Position numbers and translations under genes: made by a program. From Acanthamoeba castellanii str. Neff (taxonomy: Eukaryota > Discosea > Longamoebia > Acanthamoebidae), in assembly GCF_000313135.1 (NCBI RefSeq), contig NW_004457702.1, positions 419,363 through 483,362 on the forward strand: DNA of 64,000 nucleotides, given 5' to 3'. The notes below the pieces were generated by a model. That model was not told where the DNA came from. It worked only from the letters and a program-made list of their open reading frames with translations, and searched no databases. Below are positions 1-10,979 of this stretch, piece by piece (positions within the stretch are counted from its first letter, which is position 1; every line of letters begins with the position of its first letter).

Positions 1-1837
1 GTTTCTTCTTTTTTTGGGGGGAGGGGGCCGCCGACACTGTGTGGTGAAGCTCGCGAACCTTCTTGGGCATTTCGAACTCGATGTCCGTCTTGAGTCGACG
101 AAGCATGAACGGCTTCAGAACCATGTGCAAGCGGCTCAGTTGATCTGCGGCACGTAAAGAATGTGTCAGCGGCTTACGCCCAGGCAGCGCCTCAACGAAC
201 GTACGCTCATTCAACGCGGACTTGTTCTCGGCGTGGCTCTCGATGTCCTTGGAGAACCATTCGGTGAACTCCTCGTGCGAGTCGAAGAGCGTGGGCATGA
301 TGAAGTGCAGCAACGCCCACAACTGCGCGCGCGAGTGTTGAGAAGTCATGAGCGACAGTCATTGCGAGCACGCCAGCACGCCATGCAATGCATTGCAACA
401 GGAGGCAGAGAGAGAGAGAGAGAATGAGAGAGGCACCTCGGCCATGGAGTTCTGAATGGGCGTGCCAGTGAGGAGGAGCCGGTTGCGGCACGAGAACGAG
501 AGCAGGCTCTTCCATCGCGCCGACGAAGCGCTCTTGATCGCCTGGGCCTCATCCAGCACCATGAACTCCCACTTAATCCTGCCATGGGGTTTCGGCGCCG
601 TTGGCCGCCAATCAAAGTGAGACAACACGCCCAAACCTTTCTAAGAATAAAAAACCGTAACAAGAAAAACAACAACAACACAGTACCGGTGGAAAAAGGA
701 CTCGTCCCGAACAACGATGTTGTAGTTGGTGATGAGCACGTGGAAAGGCGAATTCCTGGCGATCAACGAGAGTACAGTCAGTCACCACGCCACCGGCACT
801 GTGCGCGCACGAGAGAAAAAACGGGGCGCGTGCCTGGTGTACAAGTGGCGAGGATTCCAGAACTTACGGATGACCTTCCTGTCCTTCTGCGAGCCCCAGT
901 ACGGCAGCACCTGAAAGGGGAGGAGTACTCCGCTTCAATCTCAAGTGCTCGTTGTGGTGTGTGTCGTGTCGTGTCGTGTCGTGTCGTGTCGTGTCGTGTC
1001 GTGTCGTGTCGTGTCGTGTCGTGTCGTGTCGTGTCGTGTCGTGTCGTGTCGTGTCGTGTCGTGTCGTGTCGTGTAACGTTACCTTGAGAGCGGGGCAGAA
1101 CTTGGTGATCTCTTGCTGCCAATTGTGGAGCGTCGAGGTAGGCGCCAGAACAAGGAACGGGCCCCAGATGTTCTTCACCTAATGGATCACAATAACGGTC
1201 ACACCTTGACTGCAATCCATAGCACGGGCGCTGGGAAAGAACTCGCACACTGTGCGTACCTCGGCCAGGTAGGTGAGGAACGAAATGGACTGCACGGTCT
1301 TACCCAGGCCCATCTCGTCTGCCAGGATGCCGTTGATGCCCTGCTCGTAGAGGTTGACCAGCCAACTGAGACCCTTCCGCTGGTACATCTGCAGACAGGC
1401 ACGGTCAGCCACAGCCCCCGCCCGCCCAAGATATCGGTTGGCTCCCGAGCGCCCGCCCGCCCGCCCGCCCAAGAAGTGCCCAACTACAAACCTTGAGTTT
1501 GCCTCGGAACATCTTGGGAACGGTGATGAACTCCGCGGGCATTGTGGAGGGGTGGGTGAGGTCGCCTGTTGGCGGTGCGGTGTGATGACGTAAGCAAGCG
1601 GTTCGTTAACAGCTGATGAGAACTGGCTGGTGTGGTTGAGAGAAAGGTGGCGGAGCAGGGAGGTAGTGTGTACCTTCGTCGTGGGTGCCCTTCTCGATCG
1701 TCTCGATCGATGGAGACAGAGCGAGCTGCTGATTTTCCTCGGCCTGGAAGTTGATGGCGTCTTCTCGCAGTTTCTGTTGGTCCTTGTCAAACTCAGCAGT
1801 CTTGTCCATCTGTCGCTTCCAGGCAATCTGAAAGGCA

Positions 1838-1893
<56 letters not shown>

Positions 1894-4310
1894 CGTAAAA
1901 CATTCATGAAGGTTAACACCTGATCATGAGCCGGCTGATGTTGACCACCCAAGGGAAGACAACCTCTGCCGCTTCCTTGGCGCGCTCAGGGTCCAGGTCA
2001 GCGTCTTCGGCCTCGGCTTCTGGAGCGGCTTGCTGCATTGCCTTGGCTGTGTGTGAACAGCACAGTCATTGATTAGAGATTGAATCTCAACCGCATCCAG
2101 ATGATGCTAGGTGGTGTAGGCGCACGTGGATGTCGGCCAACGACGCGTGGAGTGACCATAGTCGACGGCGGAGGCGGCGGAGGAGCAGGCACGCCTTCGG
2201 CCTGAAGAAGGCAAAACGCTCAATCAATTATAACAATCCACACACACACCACACACCACACACCACACACCACACACCACACACCACACACCACACACCA
2301 CACACCACACACCACACACCACACACCACACACAACACACAGCAAATTATGCTGCAGTTAGCGTACCGTGGCTGTGCTGGACTCTTGGCCTGGCATTTTC
2401 CTGCCGATGAAATAGGAGTAGAGCTCCGTTTGGGTGATGAGGAAATTGAGTTTCTTCTGCTGCCTCTGTGCTTCCCTCCTTTCGTCCTCTTCCTTCTTCT
2501 TCTTTCGGTCTGTGTTGTGCGTGTGCGTGTGCGTGTGCGTGTGCGTGGTGCCACGATCGTGAGTGTGTGGCGCACGCCAAAAAGGAGCGGCTCTCGGGCC
2601 ACACAAGAAAACGAAAAAGAGTGGTGCGGCTTACCTTCGGCAGCTCGCTTCTTGAGGGCCGCCCGCTGCTCTTTGTCGTGCTTTCGCCACCAAACGGCCA
2701 TCTGTGACACGTAAGTGTGAGTGTTTGCGGGCAACCGCAACAACTGCTTCGTTTGGGTGAGATTGGAGGGTTCGCAGAGGGAACCGGACGTACCTCTCGT
2801 GCCATCTTCTTGGCCCGCAGGTTGGCGTCCCTGCCCTGTCGCCGCAAGAGAATGGCGCGTCGTTGCATCTCCTTCTGGCACATGACCGCGAGTTTCTGTT
2901 TTCCAGTCGCCAGCGAAAGTCAGCTATTTGATGCCCTGATGCGTGCAATAATGAAGAGAAGAACTGCAGGCGGTAAGGTACCTTGCAGTTGTTGATTGTG
3001 GCCTGGCGCGAAGCCACATGTTGCCGGTGTGCGCGTGGCATGTCCCTATATGTTGAGTATGTGTCAGCAATACTCGGTTACGCTGATAGCGTTGTTGCGG
3101 GCTGGTACCGCTTGACGATCTGTGTCCAGGCCCGGGCGAACTCTTCCTTGTTCATTTCCGGCGGCAAGTGGGCGAGCTCCAACAGAGCATATTTGTCCCC
3201 CTGCGATTGACCCATCGTTAGTCGGATGCACGAGAACACGGGAGGAGTGCGAAAGACGCGCCGGGCCAGGGCTGTAATATACCTTGTGTGGCTTCTCCCT
3301 GAACTTTCCTCCCTCCTCAGCGTAGCCGTAGCGCGCGGCCTGCTCGTAACTAAAGTAGTCGTCCTCGGCATCTGTAGCAGCAACCACAAGCGATTCGCGT
3401 TGAGGAGTGTAAGTGGTGAGTGGGTGGGTGGACGCAGCTGGCATAGCAACTGTTGACTCAGACCAACCCGAAAGAATGGCGGGCACGTGTACCGATGTAA
3501 AAGTTGGTGTCGCCCATGGGTGACAGGACGTAGCGCGAGGGACTGATTCGCTTGTACCGCTTGGGCTTGCCGAAGCGCCGTTTGAGGTCACGCAGCAGGG
3601 CAGAGTCTTCTTCGTCTTCGCCTCCTTCTTTGTCTGTAACGGCTTCGTTTGTTTGTGTGCACACGTGCATTAGGTGTGCTGAAAAGATTGGTTGGAAGGG
3701 GTGCGGCTGAGGCGTACTGCTGTCGTCCAAGAACGAGTCGACCCTGAGCCTCTTGAGCTCCCGCTGGCCATCTTCAAGCAATCGCCCCTGAAGCCAAACG
3801 ATCAAGAGAGTGAGTTGACTGAATTCAGGTGGAAAAAGTCGTTTGGACCCGAAATGCACCTGCTCAGCCAGACGACGGAGCCGTCGCTCGGTCTTGTGCT
3901 GCTTCAGCAGTGCCCGGTAGACTTTCTCGGTGATCTCCCCTTTCCAGGTGAGCTCCGCTCTCCTCCTAGCCAGGCTCTCTGTACATGGAGTGGTGGTGGA
4001 GGCGCCGCCGGTCATCAGTGAGTTATTCAAAGCACTCGGCCGAATGGGTGGAGGAGAAGAGGTGAGGTGTGGTGTGGTGTGGTGTGGTGCAGGTACCTGC
4101 GGTGGGGGTCTGATCGGTCAGCGTGAAGAGGCCCTCGTCGTCGCTGATCCCTTCGTCGTCTTCGTCGTCCAGGATGGGTTCGAGCATGTGCGCAAACACG
4201 CCCGCTTCCAGCAGGCGGTCCACGGAGAAGAGGTCCGTCATCGACTTGGTGCTCGCACTCAACGCCAGCGTTTGCTCATACCTAACCGGACACCCTCACA
4301 CACACACACA

Positions 4311-4360
<50 letters not shown>

Positions 4361-4895
4361 GAAAGAACGAAAGCGATCAGAGAAAGCGAATGCTGAGTTG
4401 CTGGTAAGTAAGATGAGGTTTAGGCCACGGCATCAGGTCACACTTGCCGCCTTCAGGAAGTGATCATAGCCACGAGTCTCCATTCGTGAACCAAACGAAT
4501 GGGTGTGGTCCGTCGTCGCCAGCGAGGAAGCGAGTGTCGGGAGAGGATGGGTACCGTTCGGTGAGCTCCTCGTAGGTGGGGACCATGTACTGCGTCTGGG
4601 CGCGCAGGTCGGCACGCTCCTCGAGCAGCTTCCTCTTCGCTGCCTGGATTGAGCAAAAGTGAGGATGAGAAAATGGCACATCAAAAGGTTGTGGTCTGAT
4701 GGGAAGCTTGATCGAGAACATCTCAGTGTCGATAGAAAGAAGATGACTGAGCACGTGTACCTTGCTTTCTCCTTCCATCGTGTCTTTGTCTTGATGTCCA
4801 TTCACCTTCTGTGGCGATGGTTCGGTGCCGTTCACTCCATTTGCAGCCCCATTCGTGTGGAGATCGCGAAACGTGTACACGTCTTCGATTTCCAT
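1..4895 (-). CDS. INO80: INO80-family SNF2 chromatin-remodelling ATPase (N-terminal part, runs off left edge)
   Basis: ATP-dependent nucleosome remodeller of the nuclear INO80 complex. The likely start is the ATG at 4893-4895 (MEIEDVYTF...). Acidic and charged N-terminal exons follow (about 4761-3060). The DBINO domain lies at about 2890-2360 ([16 protein letters not shown]..., [18 protein letters not shown]). Then come the SNF2 ATPase blocks: [20 protein letters not shown] with the Walker A signature [12 protein letters not shown] near 1290-1390, [18 protein letters not shown] near 1110-1180, and the INO80-typical DEAQ box [10 protein letters not shown] with [13 protein letters not shown] near 450-560. 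The second helicase lobe must lie beyond the left edge. Several introns consist largely of tandem repeats (961-1074, 1839-1892, 2238-2341, 4296-4359). DBINO plus the DEAQ variant separates INO80 from SWR1, CHD1 and ISWI. Family assignment is firm; exact exon borders in the N-terminal third are not. Confidence 0.9.
961..1074. repeat. Pentanucleotide microsatellite (GTGTC)n in an INO80 intron
   Basis: About 23 uninterrupted copies of GTGTC (CGACA-type on the coding strand). The array begins just inside the 5' splice site of the intron after the exon encoding ...[10 protein letters not shown], so it fills that intron. Confidence 0.95.
1839..1892. repeat. (CA)n microsatellite in an INO80 intron
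   Basis: Pure CA dinucleotide run of about 27 units between two exons of INO80. Read through, it would give a Cys-Val homopolymer with no biological meaning. Confidence 0.95.
2238..2341. repeat. Heptamer array (CACACAC-type with CCACACA period) in an INO80 intron
   Basis: About 14 tandem 7-bp units of the form ACACACC, with slight decay at the right end. The array sits in the intron that separates two parts of the DBINO region. Confidence 0.9.
4296..4359. repeat. (CA)n microsatellite in an INO80 N-terminal intron
   Basis: CA dinucleotide run with one interruption (CACCAC near 4316), flanked by exons encoding the acidic N-terminal region. Confidence 0.9.
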
Positions 4896-5438
4896 TGCCC
4901 TTCGTAGATGGCCCTTCGTAGTGAGCAATTAATCGTCGCCTCAGAACAAGCGTCGCCGAAGAAGTGATGGATAAATCCTTTGCCAGCTTGCCAGCAATCA
5001 ACAATCCGCGATTGAAGATAGAGGAGACAGCACGCTTCAGCTCTTCTTGAATCCGATGACGGCACCGCAGCTGCTCGTGCTTTTCGTGAAGAGTTTCCCG
5101 CTGGACAAGAAGGTGAAGGTCTTCCGCCCCACCAACAGTTTCCCTTTATTTTCGCCCGCCCAGTTTCGGAGGTGGTGCTCCCGGCACACCTTCGTGTGGA
5201 CACCACCCACATCGTGATGACCTCCCCGTTCATGTCCGCCAGGCGTTTCGCTGGAATGCGTGGAATGCAGCATTGCTCAACCCCTGACATTCTTCAAAAA
5301 TCTACAATCTATATGAGAGGGTGTCGTTGATACTACTCAGCCTGGTGCTGAAGGGAGGCTGCTACAGCGTTGTGGGGGTAGGCGGCAAGTAGTCGTCTGG
5401 GGGCGGACGTGGTTCAAGCTGCAGGGTGCACGCATGGT
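4896..5438. other. Intergenic: 5' flank of INO80 and 3' flank of EMG1
   Basis: No convincing coding exon on either strand. Open frames here (for example around 5037-5290) lack recognisable domains, a good start or flanking splice signals. The segment should hold the INO80 promoter and 5' UTR and the EMG1 3' UTR. Confidence 0.5.
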
Positions 5439-6596
5439 TTATAGAACGCCATACTTCATCTCAAAGGCGTCACAAATCTTGCCGCACGCCACAGAAGCCG
5501 AAAGCGGGTACTCGGAGAAGGAGACATTGCGCTCCACGTAGTCGACTTCCACCTGTGGAGGAATTGACGTTAGCACCTCGCCTTGTTCCATGGGAGAGGA
5601 GGAGCGAGATCAAGGATGACGTACCGATCCATGAGCCATGGCACCCACAACGAACACCACGGGGAGGTCATCGGGAAGTGTCTTCACAATCTCGTACAGG
5701 GGCTGGCAAGTCGGTGCGTCGTACTCAGCACCTAAAACGACCACAACACAAGCGCGAAGAAGAAGTGTGGAGAGTGAATCAGCGAGGGGCAGTAACGAGA
5801 ATATTAGTATATTATTATGTTATTTTAGTGCGGCCGTACCGAGCTTGGGAGCTCCGGTGGGCAGATGATCCGTGATCGGGTTCTTGATGACCTGCAGCAG
5901 CCTCTCCGGGCCTTGCGTGGCTCGGATGCTGAGCTTGTGCAGCAGTTGAACTGACAACACGGAACACGATTAACATGCATGTGAGTCTGGATATGCAAAG
6001 TATGCACGAATGTAGGACGGTGGACGCACTCATGAGCGGGGCGAAGCGCTTGTATGTGCGGGGGATACGGGTGCGCGGGTTGACCTCAATGAGGACGTTG
6101 GTGGAAGTGTGAATGTAGACCTGCAGCTTGCCGGCCTTGTTCAGCGGGCTGTCCAGGAGCGTCAGCAGGCACTGCACGCGCGTCGCCAGTTAGTTGCCAA
6201 GGCTCATACCTCACACGCACTGCCACGGGCAAGAGTACCTGGTGCACAATGTCCGGGCGGGCTTCCTGGTCCTCGCGCTTCCTCTTCTTCATGAAGCTCT
6301 TGTGTTCATCACCTTCCAGCAGTTCATAGTTGTTACCCACCTTCACCGTCTCGAGCGATGCATTCTCCTATTGTTGTGATGAAGATTGCAGTAGGCTCAA
6401 TTAGCATCAAAAAAACCCGTTAACACCCGTTTGTTTGTCGCTTTAGATGGCAGATGATTAAATCTGGTTGCGGAGACAAAAAATCATCAAGAGTAAAATA
6501 AAATCGGGAGGGTACCAGAATCACAATGAGGCGGCCACCCTTGTCCTTCTCCTGCTTCGTCTTGGGCAGCTTGGGTTCCTCTGGTGCCTTCTGCAT
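5439..6596 (-). CDS. EMG1: EMG1/NEP1 rRNA pseudouridine-N1 methyltransferase
   Basis: SPOUT-class methyltransferase of small-subunit ribosome biogenesis, acting in the nucleolus on 18S rRNA. A clean six-exon model gives 227 residues, close to the usual eukaryotic size: 6516-6596, 6239-6367, 6030-6171, 5840-5950, 5625-5731 and 5439-5552, all GT-AG and in phase. Family hallmarks are read directly: [96 protein letters not shown] and the C-terminal [21 protein letters not shown]. The start is the first ATG of the conserved frame. The gene is tandem with INO80 and divergent from the AT-hook gene. Confidence 0.95.
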
Positions 6597-7413
6597 TGTG
6601 CCCGTTTTGTTGTATGCTGATGTGCTTGCGATTATTTTGGTTCTTTGTTTCTTCTCCGGAGGCCGTTATTGAGGGGAAATGCTCATTTCTTTCAAGATAG
6701 CCTGAGAGAAATTAGAAATAACTACATTGCACAGTTATTCCACAGTGTTTGTTCTGACCGGTGGGGCTGACGGTGGTGCGTGCAGCCGACTTGGTGGAGG
6801 TTCCCTTGGGTGGTTTAGCGAGCCTTGTAGTGTTTGTGTTGAAAATTTTTATTTTATTTATTTGTGGCCTTTTAGATTATTATTGTAGCGGTTGTAAAAA
6901 TGGCCAATAATAGCATTTAATTGCAGAAAAAAAGACCGGAGAAAAAATGTTAGAATTATTATTTGTTATTTTTCGTTGCGCAAACCAAACGTACCCAAGG
7001 CTTTGTCGATGGACCTCCACGTAATTAATTCCTTCATAGGTACAAATCGCTCTTCTTAATTGAATATTTTATTCGTTTTTTGGTGCGTAGTGCTGCCTCA
7101 AGCAAATCAAATCGAATTGATTGAATTCGCCAGATTAAGATTCAGACCGTTACAACCGTCCATCTCTCGCACAGAAGTAGAAACGTTGTTTACACTCGTA
7201 AACAAACTCTTTTCGCTCAACTGCCGACCGTTGCCTCGTGTCTGTCTTTGCGTTCTCACCTCACACCACACGAACCACGCAGTCGGCGCGCCGCCCTATG
7301 ACCACACGCAACCGCCCGCGGGCGGCCAGACACAACCGGCCGAGCACCTGCCACAGCCCTGCCTGCTCCTCCCGGTCCAGCCGCAGCCGCCTCAACCACA
7401 ACCGAGCGAGCAT
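6597..7413. other. Divergent intergenic region between EMG1 and the AT-hook gene
   Basis: Noticeably AT richer than its neighbours, especially 6830-7080, with A and T runs. No coding exon is seen. The upstream extension of the AT-hook frame (7060-7413) opens with TTG and lacks an ATG, so it is read as 5' UTR. It should hold the promoters of both flanking genes. Confidence 0.5.
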
Positions 7414-9277
7414 ATGGAGGTGGCCGCCGCCGCCGCTGCGACACCGACCACCACCGGCGCCACTGGGCCGATGCCGCCCACCGCGCCAATCTCCACTACC
7501 GAGCCCGCGACTGCGCCGGTCCCACCAGTAGAGCCGACGATGATCGTGTCGGCGGCGACCAACGCGGGGCCGAGCCACACAGCCATCAATGACGCGATGG
7601 AGCAAGATGCGCCGACCAATGGCAGTGCTGCCACGCCCACGGCCACAGCCACGGCTCCGGCCACAGCCACAGCCACAGCCACAGCCACGCCTGCGACGGC
7701 GCCGGTGACGACGACGGCCACAACCACAGAACTGCCGACGACTGCGGCGGCGGAGGCGCCCGTGGTGGTCTCTACAGAGTCGCCGTCGCTTGCGATGCCG
7801 CCGCCCGCGGCCGCGGCGCCGGTCAAGCGAAAGCGCGGGCGGCCGCCCAAACCCAAGCCGCCGGTGAGCCCCGACGCGGTGCCGGCCGGACCCAGGAAGC
7901 GCGGCCGGCCGCCCAAGAAGCGAAAACTGGAGGACTCGCCAGCGACCGATGCCGCGATGGCCACAACCACGACGCCGCCGACCAACGCGGCGGAGGCGCT
8001 CATGTCACCATCGCCGGTCTCGAGCGGCGCGAGCCCCAGCACCCCGGGTGTGAAGCGGCGACGAGGCCGCCCGCCCAAGCCCAAGCCGCCGCCCATCGTC
8101 GCGCAAGCAGCGGCCCCGGAGGCCGTGCCCTCGGCTGCCCCCGCCGGCGCCGGCATCATCATGGGCGACATCACTGGCGGCTCCACCACGACCACGACCA
8201 CCTCTGCCACAGACCTTACGAGCGCCGACTTTGCCTCGCTTGGACCCAGCGCGACACCTGCGCCCACGGGCGACGGCTCTACGGCGACGACGACGGTGGC
8301 GGCGGCGGCTGTGGGGAGCGCGACGGGCGAACCGGTGGTAGTGAAGCGAAAGCGCGGCCGGCCGCCCAAGGACAAGTCGGCGACGCCGACGCCGCCGGTG
8401 CCCAAGGGTCCGCCCAAGAAGCGGGGTCGGCCGCGCAAGAGCAAGGAGGGCTACGAGGAGTGGATGACGATGGTGAGCGAGAACGGCGGGAGCGAGTGGG
8501 AGGGCTCGATCGAGGAGTACTGGCGGCGGCACTTCGCGGCCAAGGAGGGTGGTGTCACGCTCACGTCGCTCACCCCCACCACGACGCCCACACCGGCCGC
8601 CAAGCTCGGCACCAGCGGCGACGCACCGGCTTCGTCATCGTCGACTTCGGCTTCAGCCTCGACGAACTCATTGGAGGCGACGTCGACGTCGACGCCGGCC
8701 GTGGCGGTGGCCGACCCCCAGCAGGGCCTCGAGGCGGCCAAGGCGGACGACGCGAGCGGAAACGCGGCGGAAGAATTTGTCGACAAGCAGCAGAAGGCGG
8801 AGGCTGGGAACGGCGTGGCGGCGACAACGACGACAACGGTGGACGCCAAGCCGGAGCGAGAAGACGGTGAGCAGGGGGTGGTGGAAAAGATGGAGGAGGA
8901 ACAGGGCGATGACAAGGACAACGGGAGCGCGGCGGTGAAGGCGAAGGAGCTGACAACGACAAAGGAGACGAAGATGCAGACGATGATGGAGAAGAAGAAG
9001 AACGGACAGGAGGAAGAGAGTGAGCAGGAGGACGACGACGAGGAAAAAGACGAATTCATATTTGTGTCGTCACACATCAACGCGTCGATCGTGGAGAAAC
9101 TGAAGGCTCTGCGCGCAGCTTTGCTTACTGGTACGCCTTCGGCCCTCAGCACCCGCACACGCACCACCGCACGCGCACACCTCACCATGTCTTGTCCACT
9201 CATCTGCAATGTTTGTTCGATCAACAGAGGACGATGCGGCAATCCTGATCGCGGCCAAGGACTTTGCCTACGACTGA
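7414..9277 (+). CDS. Multi-AT-hook nuclear protein
   Basis: Predicted 588-residue DNA-binding protein. Five AT-hooks are visible as GRP cores in basic context: KRKRGRPPKPKPP, RKRGRPPKKRK, KRRRGRPPKPKPP, KRKRGRPPKDK and KKRGRPRKSK, encoded between about 7825 and 8445. Such hooks bind the minor groove of AT-rich DNA. Around them the chain is Ala/Thr/Pro rich. The C-terminal half is acidic and Lys/Glu rich (about 8760-9060) and ends in a short ordered-looking piece (INASIVEKLKALRAALLT...DDAAILIAAKDFAYD). One GT-AG intron (9131-9227) restores this tail in frame. The start is the first ATG of the frame. HMGA-like or chromatin-scaffold roles are possible, but no enzymatic or second DNA-binding domain is seen. 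Confidence 0.8.
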
Positions 9278-10979
9278 CAGCCCAGAGAGGGCATCGATTC
9301 CCCCACCTCACCCCACGCATGTACTATGGTTGCCGCCGCCGCTGATAAAAACACTAAAAAAACAACATTTCTGAGTGTTCACACTCATTCTCTTGGTTGA
9401 GTGTTCTAGTCGTGTGCTCGTCTGGCTGTGCCACCACGCGAATTGGAAGCCGGAAACGCAATGGTCCGCTGCCTCTCTCTTTCGTTCTCTCTCAGTCTCA
9501 GCTCACCTCAGCGCACGCAGCGCGCCCAGTGGTGGGTTGGCAGGCAGGGAAAGTACGCGTAGAACCTGGGATTCACATGCAACTCCTTCGCACCCGCCGC
9601 GATGCAACCACGCAAGTTCTAATTTCCTCGCTTTTCTGCGCCCGTCTTCCGCCGAGATCCACTCCGCTCGGTCTGGACCGGCGAACAGAAGTGGGAGAGA
9701 GGGAGGGTCCTTCAAGCTTGGCCAGCGGTGTGGAGCCTGCGCTCTTCTCGGGTGGACGAGGTCGTCGGTAGGTACCTCTCCTCCAATTGCGCCGGCCACC
9801 ACAACTCAAACAACCTTCACTCTATCCGTGCCTATCCCACTACAGCTTGTTCACCCACTTCCTATCATCAATCAACACCACCAGACCCGTGCAGTTCACA
9901 CCACCACGCCGGGCGCTACCCGGCCCGGCCTTGCCGAGCGCCAGTCAAGCTCTACTGCACGGCATGAGGTACGCCTCGCAGAACAATCGAGAGAAGGTGG
10001 TGGCAGGCTCGTCAGGCGCGTGCAAGTAGTACCCTAGGTCACACTGTCCGCCCGGTCTCTCCCATCTTGCGTTCGATTCCTGGTCCCGGTTCGAACCCAC
10101 GACCACCTCCCGCCAGAGTTCGCGAACACTGACATACCAAAGGTCGGCCGGACTCGTGATCCCAACCTGCGGCTTCTCCTGTACTTTTGCCCTCTTGGTG
10201 TGGCCACACTCTACCGCGCAGAAGATCCCCTTCCACCGCCACCGGTCACCACGAGAGTGCACGCGTCCCGCGACCGGCACATCCTCGGACTGGGAGTGGG
10301 TTCAACCTCAGGCCTGCCATCGGTTGCCGGTACACCATCATCCTCCTTGAATCGTCCCTCTATATCTATCCTTTTTCGCAGCAGCAGCTTAACTTGTTCG
10401 AACGGCCGCACCGCAGCTCAAGACACGAACGACAAGGGTTCACGCCCAGCGGCCAAGCACGCGACTCCCGCCCAAGGCATCGAAATTTCAGACTTGCGGT
10501 CGCCACCTTAAACTATGGAGGTGCGATGCCCAGGAATTACCGGACATCAAATATCAACACCGGGAAATTACTGGTCAAAATCCGGGGCTGACGTCAGCGT
10601 GGGAGTTGTGCCGCTGCCTGAGGCGAAGAGATACAGGACACCAGGTCCCGGTGCGGCATTGGTGCATCACCTCCCTTGTTCCTTCGGCACCACCGGAAAC
10701 AAAGCGAGCTATGAATCCACGCCAAATTGCTCCCTGCCGGGCCTGGTGCGACCAGTCCAGGTGCGGATGAGGATGTCGGCACTTTAAATAGCCCAGCCCA
10801 CTATCTCACTTTTCTGTTTCTTCTACGCCACAGACCACGACGTGAACGAACCGCAGCGCAGCATCAGCTTACCTCGTCTAACGTGGGTACCTCACGTCAG
10901 GTAAACTTCTAGCTGACTTCATACACGGGACGAAAGAGAAGGGAGCTGGTTGGTTTCGACGACACGCGCGACACTCGAC
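9278..10979. other. Long intergenic region upstream of the Ser/His/Gln-rich gene
   Basis: About 1.7 kb without a supported gene. Short open frames on both strands have no domain, no good start and no codon pattern like the neighbours. A CRE-type palindrome TGACGTCA lies near 10590, and a TATA-like element (CTTTAAATAG) near 10783 is followed by a pyrimidine-rich stretch. A B-box-like GGTTCGAACCC near 10087 has no matching A box or cloverleaf. Confidence 0.5.
10781..10791 (+). promoter_or_regulatory. Possible TATA-like core promoter element
   Basis: ACTTTAAATAG lies about 200 bp before the proposed ATG at 10980, with a pyrimidine-rich possible initiator 25-40 bp downstream. This is sequence resemblance only. 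Confidence 0.3.

Noticed and set aside
961..1182. Cys/Arg/Val repeat open frames across GTGTC array
   Set aside because: Read-through of a microsatellite intron in all frames. No protein evidence.
5037..5290. Possible exon on either strand between INO80 and EMG1
   Set aside because: No domain, no suitable start or splice sites, and frames are short in all directions.
7392..8444. Long minus-strand Gly/Val-rich frame opposite the AT-hook gene
   Set aside because: Shadow of GC-rich coding sequence. The AT-hooks and exon structure support the plus strand.
9397..10037. Possible gene in the long intergenic region
   Set aside because: Overlapping frames of similar length on both strands, no domain and no codon pattern matching the neighbours.
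10060..10110. Possible tRNA suggested by GGTTCGAACCC
   Set aside because: No A box and no acceptor or anticodon stem can be formed around it.
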